Shown here in pieces: positions 1 through 7,302 of a stretch of 36,714 nucleotides of DNA. This DNA is from Bacteroidota bacterium (GTDB taxonomy: Bacteria > Bacteroidota > Bacteroidia > UKL13-3). A program made the translations under genes and the position numbers. Numbering within the stretch: position 1 is the stretch's first letter; each line of letters begins with the position of its first letter. The DNA is taken from contig JAWXAU010000066.1 in NCBI GenBank assembly GCA_034439655.1, forward strand, positions 1 to 36,714, given 5' to 3'. The notes beneath the pieces are model-generated. The model was not told the DNA's origin and searched no databases. It saw only the letters and a program-made list of their open reading frames with translations.

Positions 1-182
1 AATAAGAAATTGGGGAATAATACTTCAACAATTTTTGATTATCTTTGAATCCAGATGTCAACTCTAAAGTCGTTTACACAATTTGATTTACACTCTCATT
101 ATATGTCAAAGATACGAAACGAAAGCAAATCTTATGAAGTTAAAAGTCAGAAGTTTGAATCTTTTCTATATTAAACTTTAGT
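1..182. other. Left-edge stretch without a gene
   Basis: No open reading frame or RNA gene is supported here. Two sequences match the Bacteroidota -7 box, one on each strand (40-47 plus, 107-114 minus). Neither has a partner -33 element at the right distance or a gene behind it inside the window. The rightmost part runs into the heptamer tract that starts at 183. Confidence 0.5.
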
Positions 183-245
183 CTTCCCGCTACTAGCTTC
201 CTACCTCCTCCTTCCTCCTTATTCCTTATTCCTACTTCCAGCTAC
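183..245. repeat. Heptamer tandem repeat, pyrimidine-rich
   Basis: Nine consecutive 7-base units can be laid out in register from 183: CTTCCCG, CTACTAG, CTTCCTA, CCTCCTC, CTTCCTC, CTTATTC, CTTATTC, CTACTTC, CAGCTAC. The plus strand is almost pure pyrimidine from 197 to 238. The last unit overlaps the stop codon of the thioredoxin gene at 242-244. It is one of five period-7 tracts in the window. Origin and function are unknown. Confidence 0.65.
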
Positions 246-961
246 TCCTTCCCCCTCAACCCTTCCTTAATCCCTTCATCCAAATAATACTCAATGCCAG
301 AGGCATAACCTTCGGTGTATAATACAATAGTGCCTTGCTTGTTGATGATAATATGCGTGGGGAATGCATAAATATCCCATTTTTGAGATAAAGGTCTAGC
401 ATCGGGAACTATATGATAGTTGTAATTTATTCGCTGCAAAAAAATACCACAGGCTATGGAATCGTCTAAGCCCAAGGCAATAAATTTTACTTCTTCGTTG
501 CTACTATAATAATCTACCAAACCATTCAGATAAGGAATTTCATGTTTGCACGGACCACAGGACTTGAACCAGAAATTCATGACCACTACTTTCCCTTTAA
601 GGCTGTCACTATTATAATTATTTCCATCCAAATCTGTGATGATATATTTGGGCATCTTCCCTCCTATTTGTAATACTTTATTGTCGATGGTAAATACTTC
701 CATTATATTATACTTCTTTTTTTTGGGAACAAAAGGTATGGTATTAACGGGAGCATTGGTTATAAGATAACCTTCAATAATTCCGTTGGTTTTATAGGGC
801 CTCAGTATAATACTTTTCACTTTGCTCAGGCTATCATAAGCGGTTTGTGGGTATAGGTTGCCTGCACTGTCTTGGATGAAAAATGTAGCTGCCCGTTGGG
901 CTATTGTGGGTTTAATACTTATCGCAAATAGTATTATAAAGATATATGTATATTTGTTCAT
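242..961 (-). CDS. TlpA-family thioredoxin-like protein (paralogue 1)
   Basis: An exported thiol-disulfide oxidoreductase or related thioredoxin-fold protein of the TlpA/AhpC-TSA group, expected in the periplasm. The 239-residue product starts with a hydrophobic signal peptide (about 1-21, ending TIAQ). An N-terminal region of about 100 residues without a recognised domain follows, then the thioredoxin fold from about 103. The redox motif CGPC is C135-C138, in the context WFKSCGPCKHEIP, and the cis-proline is in FPTH (P201). The family reduces or isomerises disulfides of exported proteins; the substrate cannot be read from the sequence. The next gene upstream is a full-length paralogue with the same N-terminal region (both read QxAYDSxSKVK), so the pair is a tandem duplication. 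No canonical -7 box precedes this start. A perfect 9-bp inverted repeat (988-996 and 1008-1016) lies in its upstream region. Confidence 0.88.
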   Translation of the reverse strand: MNKYTYIFIILFAISIKPTIAQRAATFFIQDSAGNLYPQTAYDSLSKVKSIILRPYKTNGIIEGYLITNAPVNTIPFVPKKKKYNIMEVFTIDNKVLQIGGKMPKYIITDLDGNNYNSDSLKGKVVVMNFWFKSCGPCKHEIPYLNGLVDYYSSNEEVKFIALGLDDSIACGIFLQRINYNYHIVPDARPLSQKWDIYAFPTHIIINKQGTIVLYTEGYASGIEYYLDEGIKEGLRGKE

Positions 962-1005
962 GGGATAGAATATTTAAATTGATTGTTAATGACAAAATAT
1001 TTATA

Positions 1006-1114
1006 ACTTTGTCATTCCAATGCACGAGCTATCTACTTTCTCTGGAGATCGAAGATTGCCCTCGGGCAAAGCACATGTCTCGCCCGCAAGCTTGCGGGGC
1101 GGCATGACAAAAGT
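1006..1114. repeat. Small inverted-repeat element with inner palindrome
   Basis: The segment between the two thioredoxin genes begins ACTTTGTCATTCC (1006-1018) and ends GGCATGACAAAAGT (1101-1114). These ends are near-perfect inverse complements. Close to the right end is a perfect 16-bp palindrome, CCCGCAAGCTTGCGGG (1083-1098). GTCATTCC-type ends resemble dispersed non-coding repeats common in Bacteroidota intergenic DNA. A possible solo end, TGTCATTGCGAGG, lies at 1915-1927. The element sits 2 bases past the stop codon of the second thioredoxin gene, so on the minus strand it could also act as a terminator-like hairpin for that gene. Confidence 0.55.
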
Positions 1115-1116
1115 AC

Positions 1117-1839
1117 CTATTTCCCCATAGCATTCTTAATAGCCTGATTCACGTATTGCTCCAATCCTATTACATAACCTTCGCTATATAATACTATTTT
1201 GCCCTGCTTGTCTATTACTATATGTCGGGGGCAACTGGAGATATCCCATTTTTCAGCTATTTTGCGTGAGGAGGGAATCACATGATAATCATAATTGGTG
1301 CGTTGTAAAAAGTTAGCACAAGCTAAAGAATCATCTAAACTTGGAGCCAAAAAAATCATCTTGGAGTTATTCGCATAATAGGATTTTAACCCATTCAAAA
1401 CGGGCATTTCTTGTATACAGGGGCTACATGCCTTGTGCCAAAAAGCTACATGCACCACTTTGCCTCTCATGCTATCGCTATTATATACTTTCCCTTCCAT
1501 GTCCTTAAATTTATATTTAGGCATCGGCCCACCTATTTTAAATATTTTATTTTCTGCTATATTCACTTCGGCAAGGTTATATATTTTGCCATCGGGCACA
1601 AAGGCTACATTGTTATAGGGTTTCGATTGTATGGTATAGCCTTCAATTCTTCCATTGCTTTTTACAGGTACGAGTTTAATTGTTTTCACTTTACTCATGC
1701 TATCATATGCCGATTGGGGGAAAGCGTTACCAACACTATCTTTGATATAGAAATTATCAGCTCGTACTTGTGTACATAGGTTATTGCCAATGCATACCAT
1801 AAGGAATGCAACAACCATTTTATATATTTGATTAGCCAT
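1117..1839 (-). CDS. TlpA-family thioredoxin-like protein (paralogue 2)
   Basis: A second exported thioredoxin-fold protein of 240 residues, colinear with its neighbour over the whole length. The redox motif is CSPC (C138-C141, in FWHKACSPCIQEMP) instead of CGPC. A third cysteine lies directly before the cis-proline (SCPRH, C203-P204), where the paralogue has FPTH. Changes at these two places are known to alter redox potential and substrate choice in thioredoxin-fold proteins, so the two copies may have separate roles; that is inference. The signal peptide is within residues 1-27. A -7 box TATATTTG at 1844-1851 is so close to the first ATG that the message would be nearly leaderless. Starting at Met8 (1818) would leave a normal short leader and a tidy signal peptide (MVVAFLMVC), and is a real alternative. 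Confidence 0.87.
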   Translation of the reverse strand: MANQIYKMVVAFLMVCIGNNLCTQVRADNFYIKDSVGNAFPQSAYDSMSKVKTIKLVPVKSNGRIEGYTIQSKPYNNVAFVPDGKIYNLAEVNIAENKIFKIGGPMPKYKFKDMEGKVYNSDSMRGKVVHVAFWHKACSPCIQEMPVLNGLKSYYANNSKMIFLAPSLDDSLACANFLQRTNYDYHVIPSSRKIAEKWDISSCPRHIVIDKQGKIVLYSEGYVIGLEQYVNQAIKNAMGK

Positions 1840-1843
1840 GATG

Positions 1844-1851
1844 CAAATATA
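1844..1851 (-). promoter_or_regulatory. -7 box TATATTTG before paralogue 2
   Basis: Reading the minus strand, TATATTTG matches the Bacteroidota -7 consensus TAnnTTTG exactly. No TTTG is found 19-21 bases further upstream. The box ends 4 bases before the annotated ATG and 25 bases before Met8, which bears on the choice of start. Confidence 0.45.
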
Positions 1852-2369
1852 AGCATGTTTGTTGTCATTTTACTATAAAGAAATTGAAGTGTATTATGTC
1901 GATAAGTAAAAAGTTGTCATTGCGAGGCTTGTATAAATGTAGTTGTATTTTTTTGTTACCCCATTGTGGAGGAGGCTCGCTAAATACCTCTAAAATTTTC
2001 ATATTACATTCATCCCGAATACTGTTTATTTTTGGAAAAAGTGAAATTTATGAGTGTAAAGTATGAATATTAATAACATATTCTTACAAATTATTTTGCT
2101 ATTTTGAATAAATATCGACTTTAAAATTTAATTTTAAATTGCTCAGCTTTTGGAAATACGCGACTTTATTTGGCCCTCAATTATTGACAAAATATTTCAA
2201 GGTATTTAATTTTATTAGCCTTCTAAGGATTATATTAAATGGAATCCGTCTCGAATTAATTTGGATCGGAAAGGCACGAATAGGACTAAATTACCCTTAC
2301 AAATACCTCATCCATAAAAATATGTAAGAATGAATTGAAAAAGTGATTGGGATACTGATTTTTTGAAAA

Positions 2370-2377
2370 GAACTTTG
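2370..2377 (+). promoter_or_regulatory. Weak -7-like box before the 992-aa protein gene
   Basis: GAACTTTG differs from TAnnTTTG at one position and has ATTG 20 bases upstream (2346-2349). A competing match, TCAATTTG at 2383-2390, has TTTG 17 bases upstream. Either could drive the gene at 2458. The sequence does not decide between them. Confidence 0.25.
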
Positions 2378-2457
2378 TAACGTCAATTTGAACACATAAA
2401 TACTTATATCATATACTTATTAAAAATCAAACTACACTAAACAAATTATATACTATC

Positions 2458-5436
2458 ATGAAAAAACTACATCTACTTCTTCTGCTACTATTGTCATGTA
2501 TTATTAATGAAACTGTTCTGTCGCAACAGTTCCCTTTATATGTGAGCAAACAAACCGGCCAATTTACTTCTTTCAATGGAAGCGTTCCCAAAAAAACCGA
2601 TAAATATGAAAACGGGAATGTAAACTTGCAAGCGAATGGCCCCATCAATGCCGCAGTTAATCCTGCTGATATGAGCATTGGCCCTAACCAAAACAAAACT
2701 TGGTTTGGTACAATTACCCCAAATGTAGCATCTGCACCAGCCCCAGGAATTTCCGTTCCTGCATCGCTAGTGGCTAACTACAATGTAACCTATAGCCGCC
2801 CGGTAGGAGTTGGTTCCGGAGGTACTGTGCAAAGCACTTATCAGTGTGCCGAATCGATGGCGAGCGGAGAACCCGGATGTACCTATCACAATGGTATGCC
2901 AGGCAGCCACGAGATTGTTAATAAAATAGGAACTGAGCAACTTAATTTCATGGTATATAGTATAAACGTTTCGCTACCCGATACAATATGTGTACAACGT
3001 TTGCCCAACGCAAATGCTGCAGTGGGAACTGAGTTAGCTATGATGTTTCCCATGACGGGAGGTGCATGTGTATGGGAATCTTTAAGCCCAAATGTAACGC
3101 TAAGTAATATATTAAATAACCAAGCAACGATCTCATTAAATGATACCAATACTTTAGGTTTGGTGCGGGTTACTATGACTATTCAAGGTATTACTTATAC
3201 TACTACCGCGGTGGTAAAATCGTGCGAGTGTGGATGCAGACCTGTAATGAATGGACTGGCCTTTGGCCCTTTGAATTTGCAATTTAATGTGAACCCCATA
3301 GGCGGTCAACCTACAAACGGCTTTTGCGAATATGTAGTAAACAATGCTACCTTAAATAATATGAGTATGATGACCTTTGTAAACAAAGTCGCCAATTTTA
3401 ATAATGTGCGTTTATCGTTTAAAAAGAATTGCAAAACTGGTGAGCTCAAAGATGTAACGGTTACTTGGAACGGCAACCAAGATATTGGTGAAATTAAATA
3501 TATATCAGCATCGGTAAAATCTTTTTCTTTGGCAGTGGATGTTCCTACTGGAAACTTAACAGGAAGTATAACATTACAAGCCAAATTAACTGAAGATAAG
3601 AATTTATTGCCGAGTGGAATTATGATTTTACGAAAAGATGTGAGCGGTGATTTTAAATTTAATTATGCAGGTGGAGCTAATTATAATGGTTCATTTGATT
3701 TCCTAGGTGTGAAAGATATAAATATTGATATTATAAAACAGAATAATATTATTGCTCAGTTCAAAAATGGTTCACTAACAGCAGCGGGCGATTTAACAGG
3801 CGATCTCACAGGATTGCAAGGTGCAGAATATACTTCTAACTTCTTTACAGTTGAGATTGTTAATCTCACACTTAATTTTACTTTATCTATTCCAAATTTG
3901 AATTTCAAAACCAATGTTGGAAATGGAAGCATAAAAATATATGATATAAAAGGGGTCCAAGGGCAAGCAACTATCGGCCTTGCTTTTAACCAACAAAACG
4001 TGAATGCAACATTGAATGCAAGTAACTTTACTGCATTTACTATGACTTTGCAAGAATTGAATGTAGCCGTTACCTTTAATTATGATTTTGATATGGTGAA
4101 ATTGGATGGAAGTTTAAAAGCAAAACATAGTAGTTTTGATGTAGCTATTGGAATTGCAAAATTTAAAGTAGAGAATGGAGAGTTGAAAGAATTTGATGGA
4201 AATGCAAAAGTAAAATATTCAAGTTTCGAATTCCAATTACAACAAATAGCTTATACACAAACGCCTTCTGAACTTACTATAACCGCTAAGGCTGAAGTGA
4301 ACCTAGCCATACAAGCTTCACTGGCTATTGACAGATTTAAAATTGCAGAAGACGGAACTATTTCGATCGGAAGAATTGCAGGTAGTGTTACCAAAACTCC
4401 GGTTAGTATTTCCTTCTCTGCACAGTTCGAACCCAATAGATTCCGTGGCACTTTCAATGCAAACTTTGCTGCTGCAGGCCCCATTGCAGGTAGTATAGAT
4501 ATAGGCTCGATGCCCGAATATAATTTTGGATATTTGAGGATTACCGCCGGTGTAAATTTACCCTTGGGTCAGTCCGGATTAAAAATATCTTCAATCGGTG
4601 GATCATTCGGTTTCAACTATCTTTTGCCTGATATACCCACACAAGGAAACTATGTATTCTCTGGATTATTGGGTGTGTCGGATATAGCAAATATGGTAGA
4701 AGTAACAGGTGAAGTAACTGTACAATTGGGAGCCAACAATTTTCAATTAACCTTGGATGGTAATGTGAAAGTATTAAAGAACAATCCCTTCTTCAATGTA
4801 GGTGTGCAAGTAAATTATAAACTTCCAGAAAATACAATAGACGGAAGTGCGAGGGTCGATTTAAAAATACCTTCATCAGGTTGGATGTTAAGCACCAATA
4901 ATGTGCGTGTTGGATTCTTCTTCGGTGGTGGAAACTGGAGCGTAGATGGACAAAACATGGGCGGCACAGCACTTAATGGATTGGTAACACTTACCAATGG
5001 CACTATAGTAATGAACGGCCCCGTTGCTACTCCTACACAAATGACTGGAACCCTTGGTGGCAATGCTGCAATCGGCTTTAGTAAAACAATATCAACTTCA
5101 ATGTTGGGTCAGTCGTTCACTGCATCTGCAAATCTGAGCATGAATGCAGGCATTAATGTGAGTATTAATGAATCGGGCTTGAATGGATCCTTCAATGTAA
5201 ACCTTGCCGCAGGCGGAAGTTTGAGTTGGCGTACTTTAATAGGCAACGGTAGTATGGGTATTAATGCCAGTATGAATGGAGAAGTATCATATAATAATGG
5301 TAGCGTGAATGTGAATGGAAATCTCAGTTTAGGTTTACCTTTTGAAGTATGTGTGCCTACCAGTATCAATGTATTCAGCAGCAGTAATTGGAGTTGTTTC
5401 AGCTCTGTAGATTTCGGAGTAAGTGCATCATTCTAA
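2458..5436 (+). CDS. Large beta-rich secreted protein, function unknown
   Basis: A 992-residue exported protein that I do not recognise as a named family. It opens with a signal peptide (MKKLHLLLLLLLSC, cleavage near 22). Residues of about 30-255 look like Ig-type beta domains and end in a tight cysteine cluster, CECGC (256-260). From about 265 to the end it is a long run of short alternating beta strands rich in Gly, Asn, Ser and Val, with recurring phrases such as LTGDLTG and NGSLxA. The C-terminus (VDFGVSASF) ends in phenylalanine. There is no T9SS sorting domain, transmembrane helix or catalytic motif. A beta-solenoid, an AsmA/TamB-like beta groove or an outer-membrane barrel are all possible; none is proved. 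The fibronectin-type gene starts 41 bases downstream on the same strand, so the two probably work together at the cell surface. Confidence 0.8.
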   Translation: MKKLHLLLLLLLSCIINETVLSQQFPLYVSKQTGQFTSFNGSVPKKTDKYENGNVNLQANGPINAAVNPADMSIGPNQNKTWFGTITPNVASAPAPGISVPASLVANYNVTYSRPVGVGSGGTVQSTYQCAESMASGEPGCTYHNGMPGSHEIVNKIGTEQLNFMVYSINVSLPDTICVQRLPNANAAVGTELAMMFPMTGGACVWESLSPNVTLSNILNNQATISLNDTNTLGLVRVTMTIQGITYTTTAVVKSCECGCRPVMNGLAFGPLNLQFNVNPIGGQPTNGFCEYVVNNATLNNMSMMTFVNKVANFNNVRLSFKKNCKTGELKDVTVTWNGNQDIGEIKYISASVKSFSLAVDVPTGNLTGSITLQAKLTEDKNLLPSGIMILRKDVSGDFKFNYAGGANYNGSFDFLGVKDINIDIIKQNNIIAQFKNGSLTAAGDLTGDLTGLQGAEYTSNFFTVEIVNLTLNFTLSIPNLNFKTNVGNGSIKIYDIKGVQGQATIGLAFNQQNVNATLNASNFTAFTMTLQELNVAVTFNYDFDMVKLDGSLKAKHSSFDVAIGIAKFKVENGELKEFDGNAKVKYSSFEFQLQQIAYTQTPSELTITAKAEVNLAIQASLAIDRFKIAEDGTISIGRIAGSVTKTPVSISFSAQFEPNRFRGTFNANFAAAGPIAGSIDIGSMPEYNFGYLRITAGVNLPLGQSGLKISSIGGSFGFNYLLPDIPTQGNYVFSGLLGVSDIANMVEVTGEVTVQLGANNFQLTLDGNVKVLKNNPFFNVGVQVNYKLPENTIDGSARVDLKIPSSGWMLSTNNVRVGFFFGGGNWSVDGQNMGGTALNGLVTLTNGTIVMNGPVATPTQMTGTLGGNAAIGFSKTISTSMLGQSFTASANLSMNAGINVSINESGLNGSFNVNLAAGGSLSWRTLIGNGSMGINASMNGEVSYNNGSVNVNGNLSLGLPFEVCVPTSINVFSSSNWSCFSSVDFGVSASF

Positions 5437-5447
5437 AAAATTATATA

Positions 5448-5455
5448 TACATTTG
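5448..5455 (+). promoter_or_regulatory. -7 box TACATTTG before the FN3 protein gene
   Basis: TACATTTG matches TAnnTTTG and lies in the 41-base gap between the two plus-strand genes, 22 bases before the ATG at 5478. No TTTG is seen at the -33 position. It may give the second gene some independent expression. It also argues for the start at 5478 over an upstream in-frame ATG at 5388 inside the preceding gene. Confidence 0.4.
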
Positions 5456-5477
5456 TAAACTTAAAAATATTAAGAAC

Positions 5478-7253
5478 ATGAAAAAGGTTATATTAAGTAT
5501 TCTCACCGTTATTATATGTCATACTTCTTCTGTAGCACAAAGTTTTTATAAACTAATGGGCGAACACGATGGCAAAACAGTAAAACTGATGTGGTTGATA
5601 TATAAATGGGACAAAAATGCCATAGGGGTTGATATCAAAAAACGTGTAGGCAAAGGCAGTTGGACCACAGTTAATACTACCGAAATTATTCCTTCATTTG
5701 GTAACGACAAGGATCTGTCGTATGCAGATAATGATATACAAAGGCAGAATGAACTCAATAAAAAAGCCGCTGCACTTATAGCCTCTGGTAAATTCAAACC
5801 TGTATCATCAACCGATTATATAAAGAAACTAAAAACAGATAGCTCAACCATGCTTTCGCTCACCTTTTTGTTTGTGAACGATTTCGATTTGGCAGTGCTC
5901 AATGGGTTTGGATTAACGGATAAAGATGTGCCTTCAGGCGAAGTAGAATATGGCCTCTTTTTCCATGGTATCAATGCCGATGAACCCTTGGCAACGTACG
6001 CATTCACCTCAGGAAAACCATCTTTATCATCTGTTGATTATACATTAAAATTTAAACCCAATTTGTCAAAAACGGCATTGAATATATATTATGATATTGA
6101 TTTACTCGTTGCACAGAAATCGAACTATAATGGTTTTAATATTTACAAGAAAAATGAAGATGGAAATTGGCATAAACTAACTAGCAGTCCTATTTGGTTC
6201 AATACCTTATACAAAACCAAGGAACATTTTTATTTGGATCAAAAAGTAAACAAAGACAGTAATTATATATATTCACTGGTTTCGGTAAGTATCTTTGGCA
6301 CCGAAGGTGGAAAAATAGAACATTTATATAACCCCCGCAAATTTGCTGGCACTATTCTGCCTTCCACTATTGCTGAAAATAAAAAAATAACGGATGGTGA
6401 TGGACTGGGTTTAACCTGGACTTTTGATATCGCCCAAGAAAGTTTCATTAAAGGTTTTGTTGTACAACGCAAACCACATATAGATTCAGCGTTTGCAGAT
6501 ATTAGTTCTATAATACCTGCCAATGAGCGTAACTATAAAGACATCACTAACAAGCTATATAATAACTATCATTTTTATCGTATTAAAATTGTACCTCATG
6601 ATGACCAATCATTAGATAACATATTAGGCAAAGAACTATTAATATATTATAGACCCGAATTGAAGCCTAATATTCCACAAGGTTTGCAAGCTCAATTTAT
6701 AAGTGAAGCAGGCAAGCGTTATATATATTTGAAATGGGACAAAAATACCGACCGTTTCACCAAAGGGTATCGTATCTATGCTAGTTTCCCACCCTCCACA
6801 AAATTAAGCTGGCAGGGAGATATACCTTTGGTATTAGAAAACGAGTATAAATATCCTGTCAGTAATTTCGAATCATCCGATTACCATTTAAGTATATCAG
6901 CTATTAGTGAACTGGAAGATGAAAGCAAATTAAGTAATATAGTTATCGTAACTTCTCCAAGCTCCTACATGCCCAATGTGCAGATATGGCCTTTTAAAGT
7001 TGATAGCAATCAGATAACATTGGAATGGAAATATAATATTACAAAAGATTTAAAAGGATTTCGAATCTATGCAGATGGTAAATTATTAGCTGATGAGAAC
7101 AGCTTAACAGCCGATAGCAGAAAATATATATTAAAATCATTAGAATATAATGCTACCTACAATTACGAAATAGAAGCGGTGAGCAAAAACAATGTGATTA
7201 GCAAACGCTCGAATGCGGTGAGTATCCTAACTGATAAGAAGAAGAAAAAATAG
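5478..7253 (+). CDS. Secreted fibronectin type III domain protein
   Basis: A 591-residue exported protein built mainly from fibronectin type III-like beta sandwiches. The start at 5478 gives a clean signal peptide (MKKVILSILTVIICHTSSVAQ). An in-frame ATG at 5388 would place 30 extra residues over the end of the previous gene and hide the signal. After an N-terminal region of about 160 residues without a clear match, four FN3-like segments begin near residues 187, 308, 397 and 497. The last two show the typical LxWxxxxxxxxGYRIY pattern (YLKWDKNTDRFTKGYRIY and LEWKYNITKDLKGFRIY). No catalytic or sorting domain is present; the C-terminus is Lys-rich (KKKKK). FN3 arrays usually act as spacers or binding modules at the bacterial surface. 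The gene follows the 992-residue protein by 41 bases and ends at a hairpin shared with the convergent CotH gene. Confidence 0.82.
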   Translation: MKKVILSILTVIICHTSSVAQSFYKLMGEHDGKTVKLMWLIYKWDKNAIGVDIKKRVGKGSWTTVNTTEIIPSFGNDKDLSYADNDIQRQNELNKKAAALIASGKFKPVSSTDYIKKLKTDSSTMLSLTFLFVNDFDLAVLNGFGLTDKDVPSGEVEYGLFFHGINADEPLATYAFTSGKPSLSSVDYTLKFKPNLSKTALNIYYDIDLLVAQKSNYNGFNIYKKNEDGNWHKLTSSPIWFNTLYKTKEHFYLDQKVNKDSNYIYSLVSVSIFGTEGGKIEHLYNPRKFAGTILPSTIAENKKITDGDGLGLTWTFDIAQESFIKGFVVQRKPHIDSAFADISSIIPANERNYKDITNKLYNNYHFYRIKIVPHDDQSLDNILGKELLIYYRPELKPNIPQGLQAQFISEAGKRYIYLKWDKNTDRFTKGYRIYASFPPSTKLSWQGDIPLVLENEYKYPVSNFESSDYHLSISAISELEDESKLSNIVIVTSPSSYMPNVQIWPFKVDSNQITLEWKYNITKDLKGFRIYADGKLLADENSLTADSRKYILKSLEYNATYNYEIEAVSKNNVISKRSNAVSILTDKKKKK

Positions 7254-7257
7254 TTTT

Positions 7258-7302
7258 ATTGCCTTCATTGCCGTTGGCTTCAGCCAGCGGCAATAGAGGC
7301 AA
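7258..7302. terminator. Bidirectional two-tier hairpin between convergent genes
   Basis: The inner stem is TTGCCGTTGGC/GCCAGCGGCAA (7268-7278 and 7283-7293) with a TTCA loop and one G-T wobble. An outer stem ATTGCCT/AGGCAAT (7258-7264 and 7296-7302) encloses it. It sits in the 49-base gap between the plus-strand FN3 gene and the minus-strand CotH gene. On the minus strand it is followed by an ATTTTTT run. It can serve both transcripts. Confidence 0.6.

Larger units (their letters stand above)
1840..2457. other. Gene-free interval of about 620 bp
   Basis: No convincing gene. Two plus-strand open frames (1884-2066, 2139-2327) encode Ile/Leu/Lys-rich peptides without family resemblance. The interval holds the promoter box of the second thioredoxin gene at its left end and a GTCATTGCGAGG-type repeat fragment at 1915-1927. 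A weak promoter for the 992-residue protein gene lies at its right end. Confidence 0.55.

Noticed and set aside
40-114. Promoter for an unseen small RNA at the left edge
   Set aside because: Two -7-like boxes exist but without -33 partners, terminator hairpins or conserved structure.
1411-1779. Plus-strand open frames of 61 and 122 codons opposite the second thioredoxin gene
   Set aside because: They are antisense to a gene with clear motifs, and their translations are Phe/Ile/Tyr-rich without family resemblance.
1884-2327. Two plus-strand open frames of about 60 codons in the gene-free interval
   Set aside because: No recognisable family, atypical residue composition and no consensus promoter; chance frames in AT-rich DNA.
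5388-5477. Upstream extension of the FN3 gene by 30 codons
   Set aside because: It overlaps the preceding gene, encodes a Cys/Lys/Tyr-rich stretch and would bury the signal peptide at 5478.
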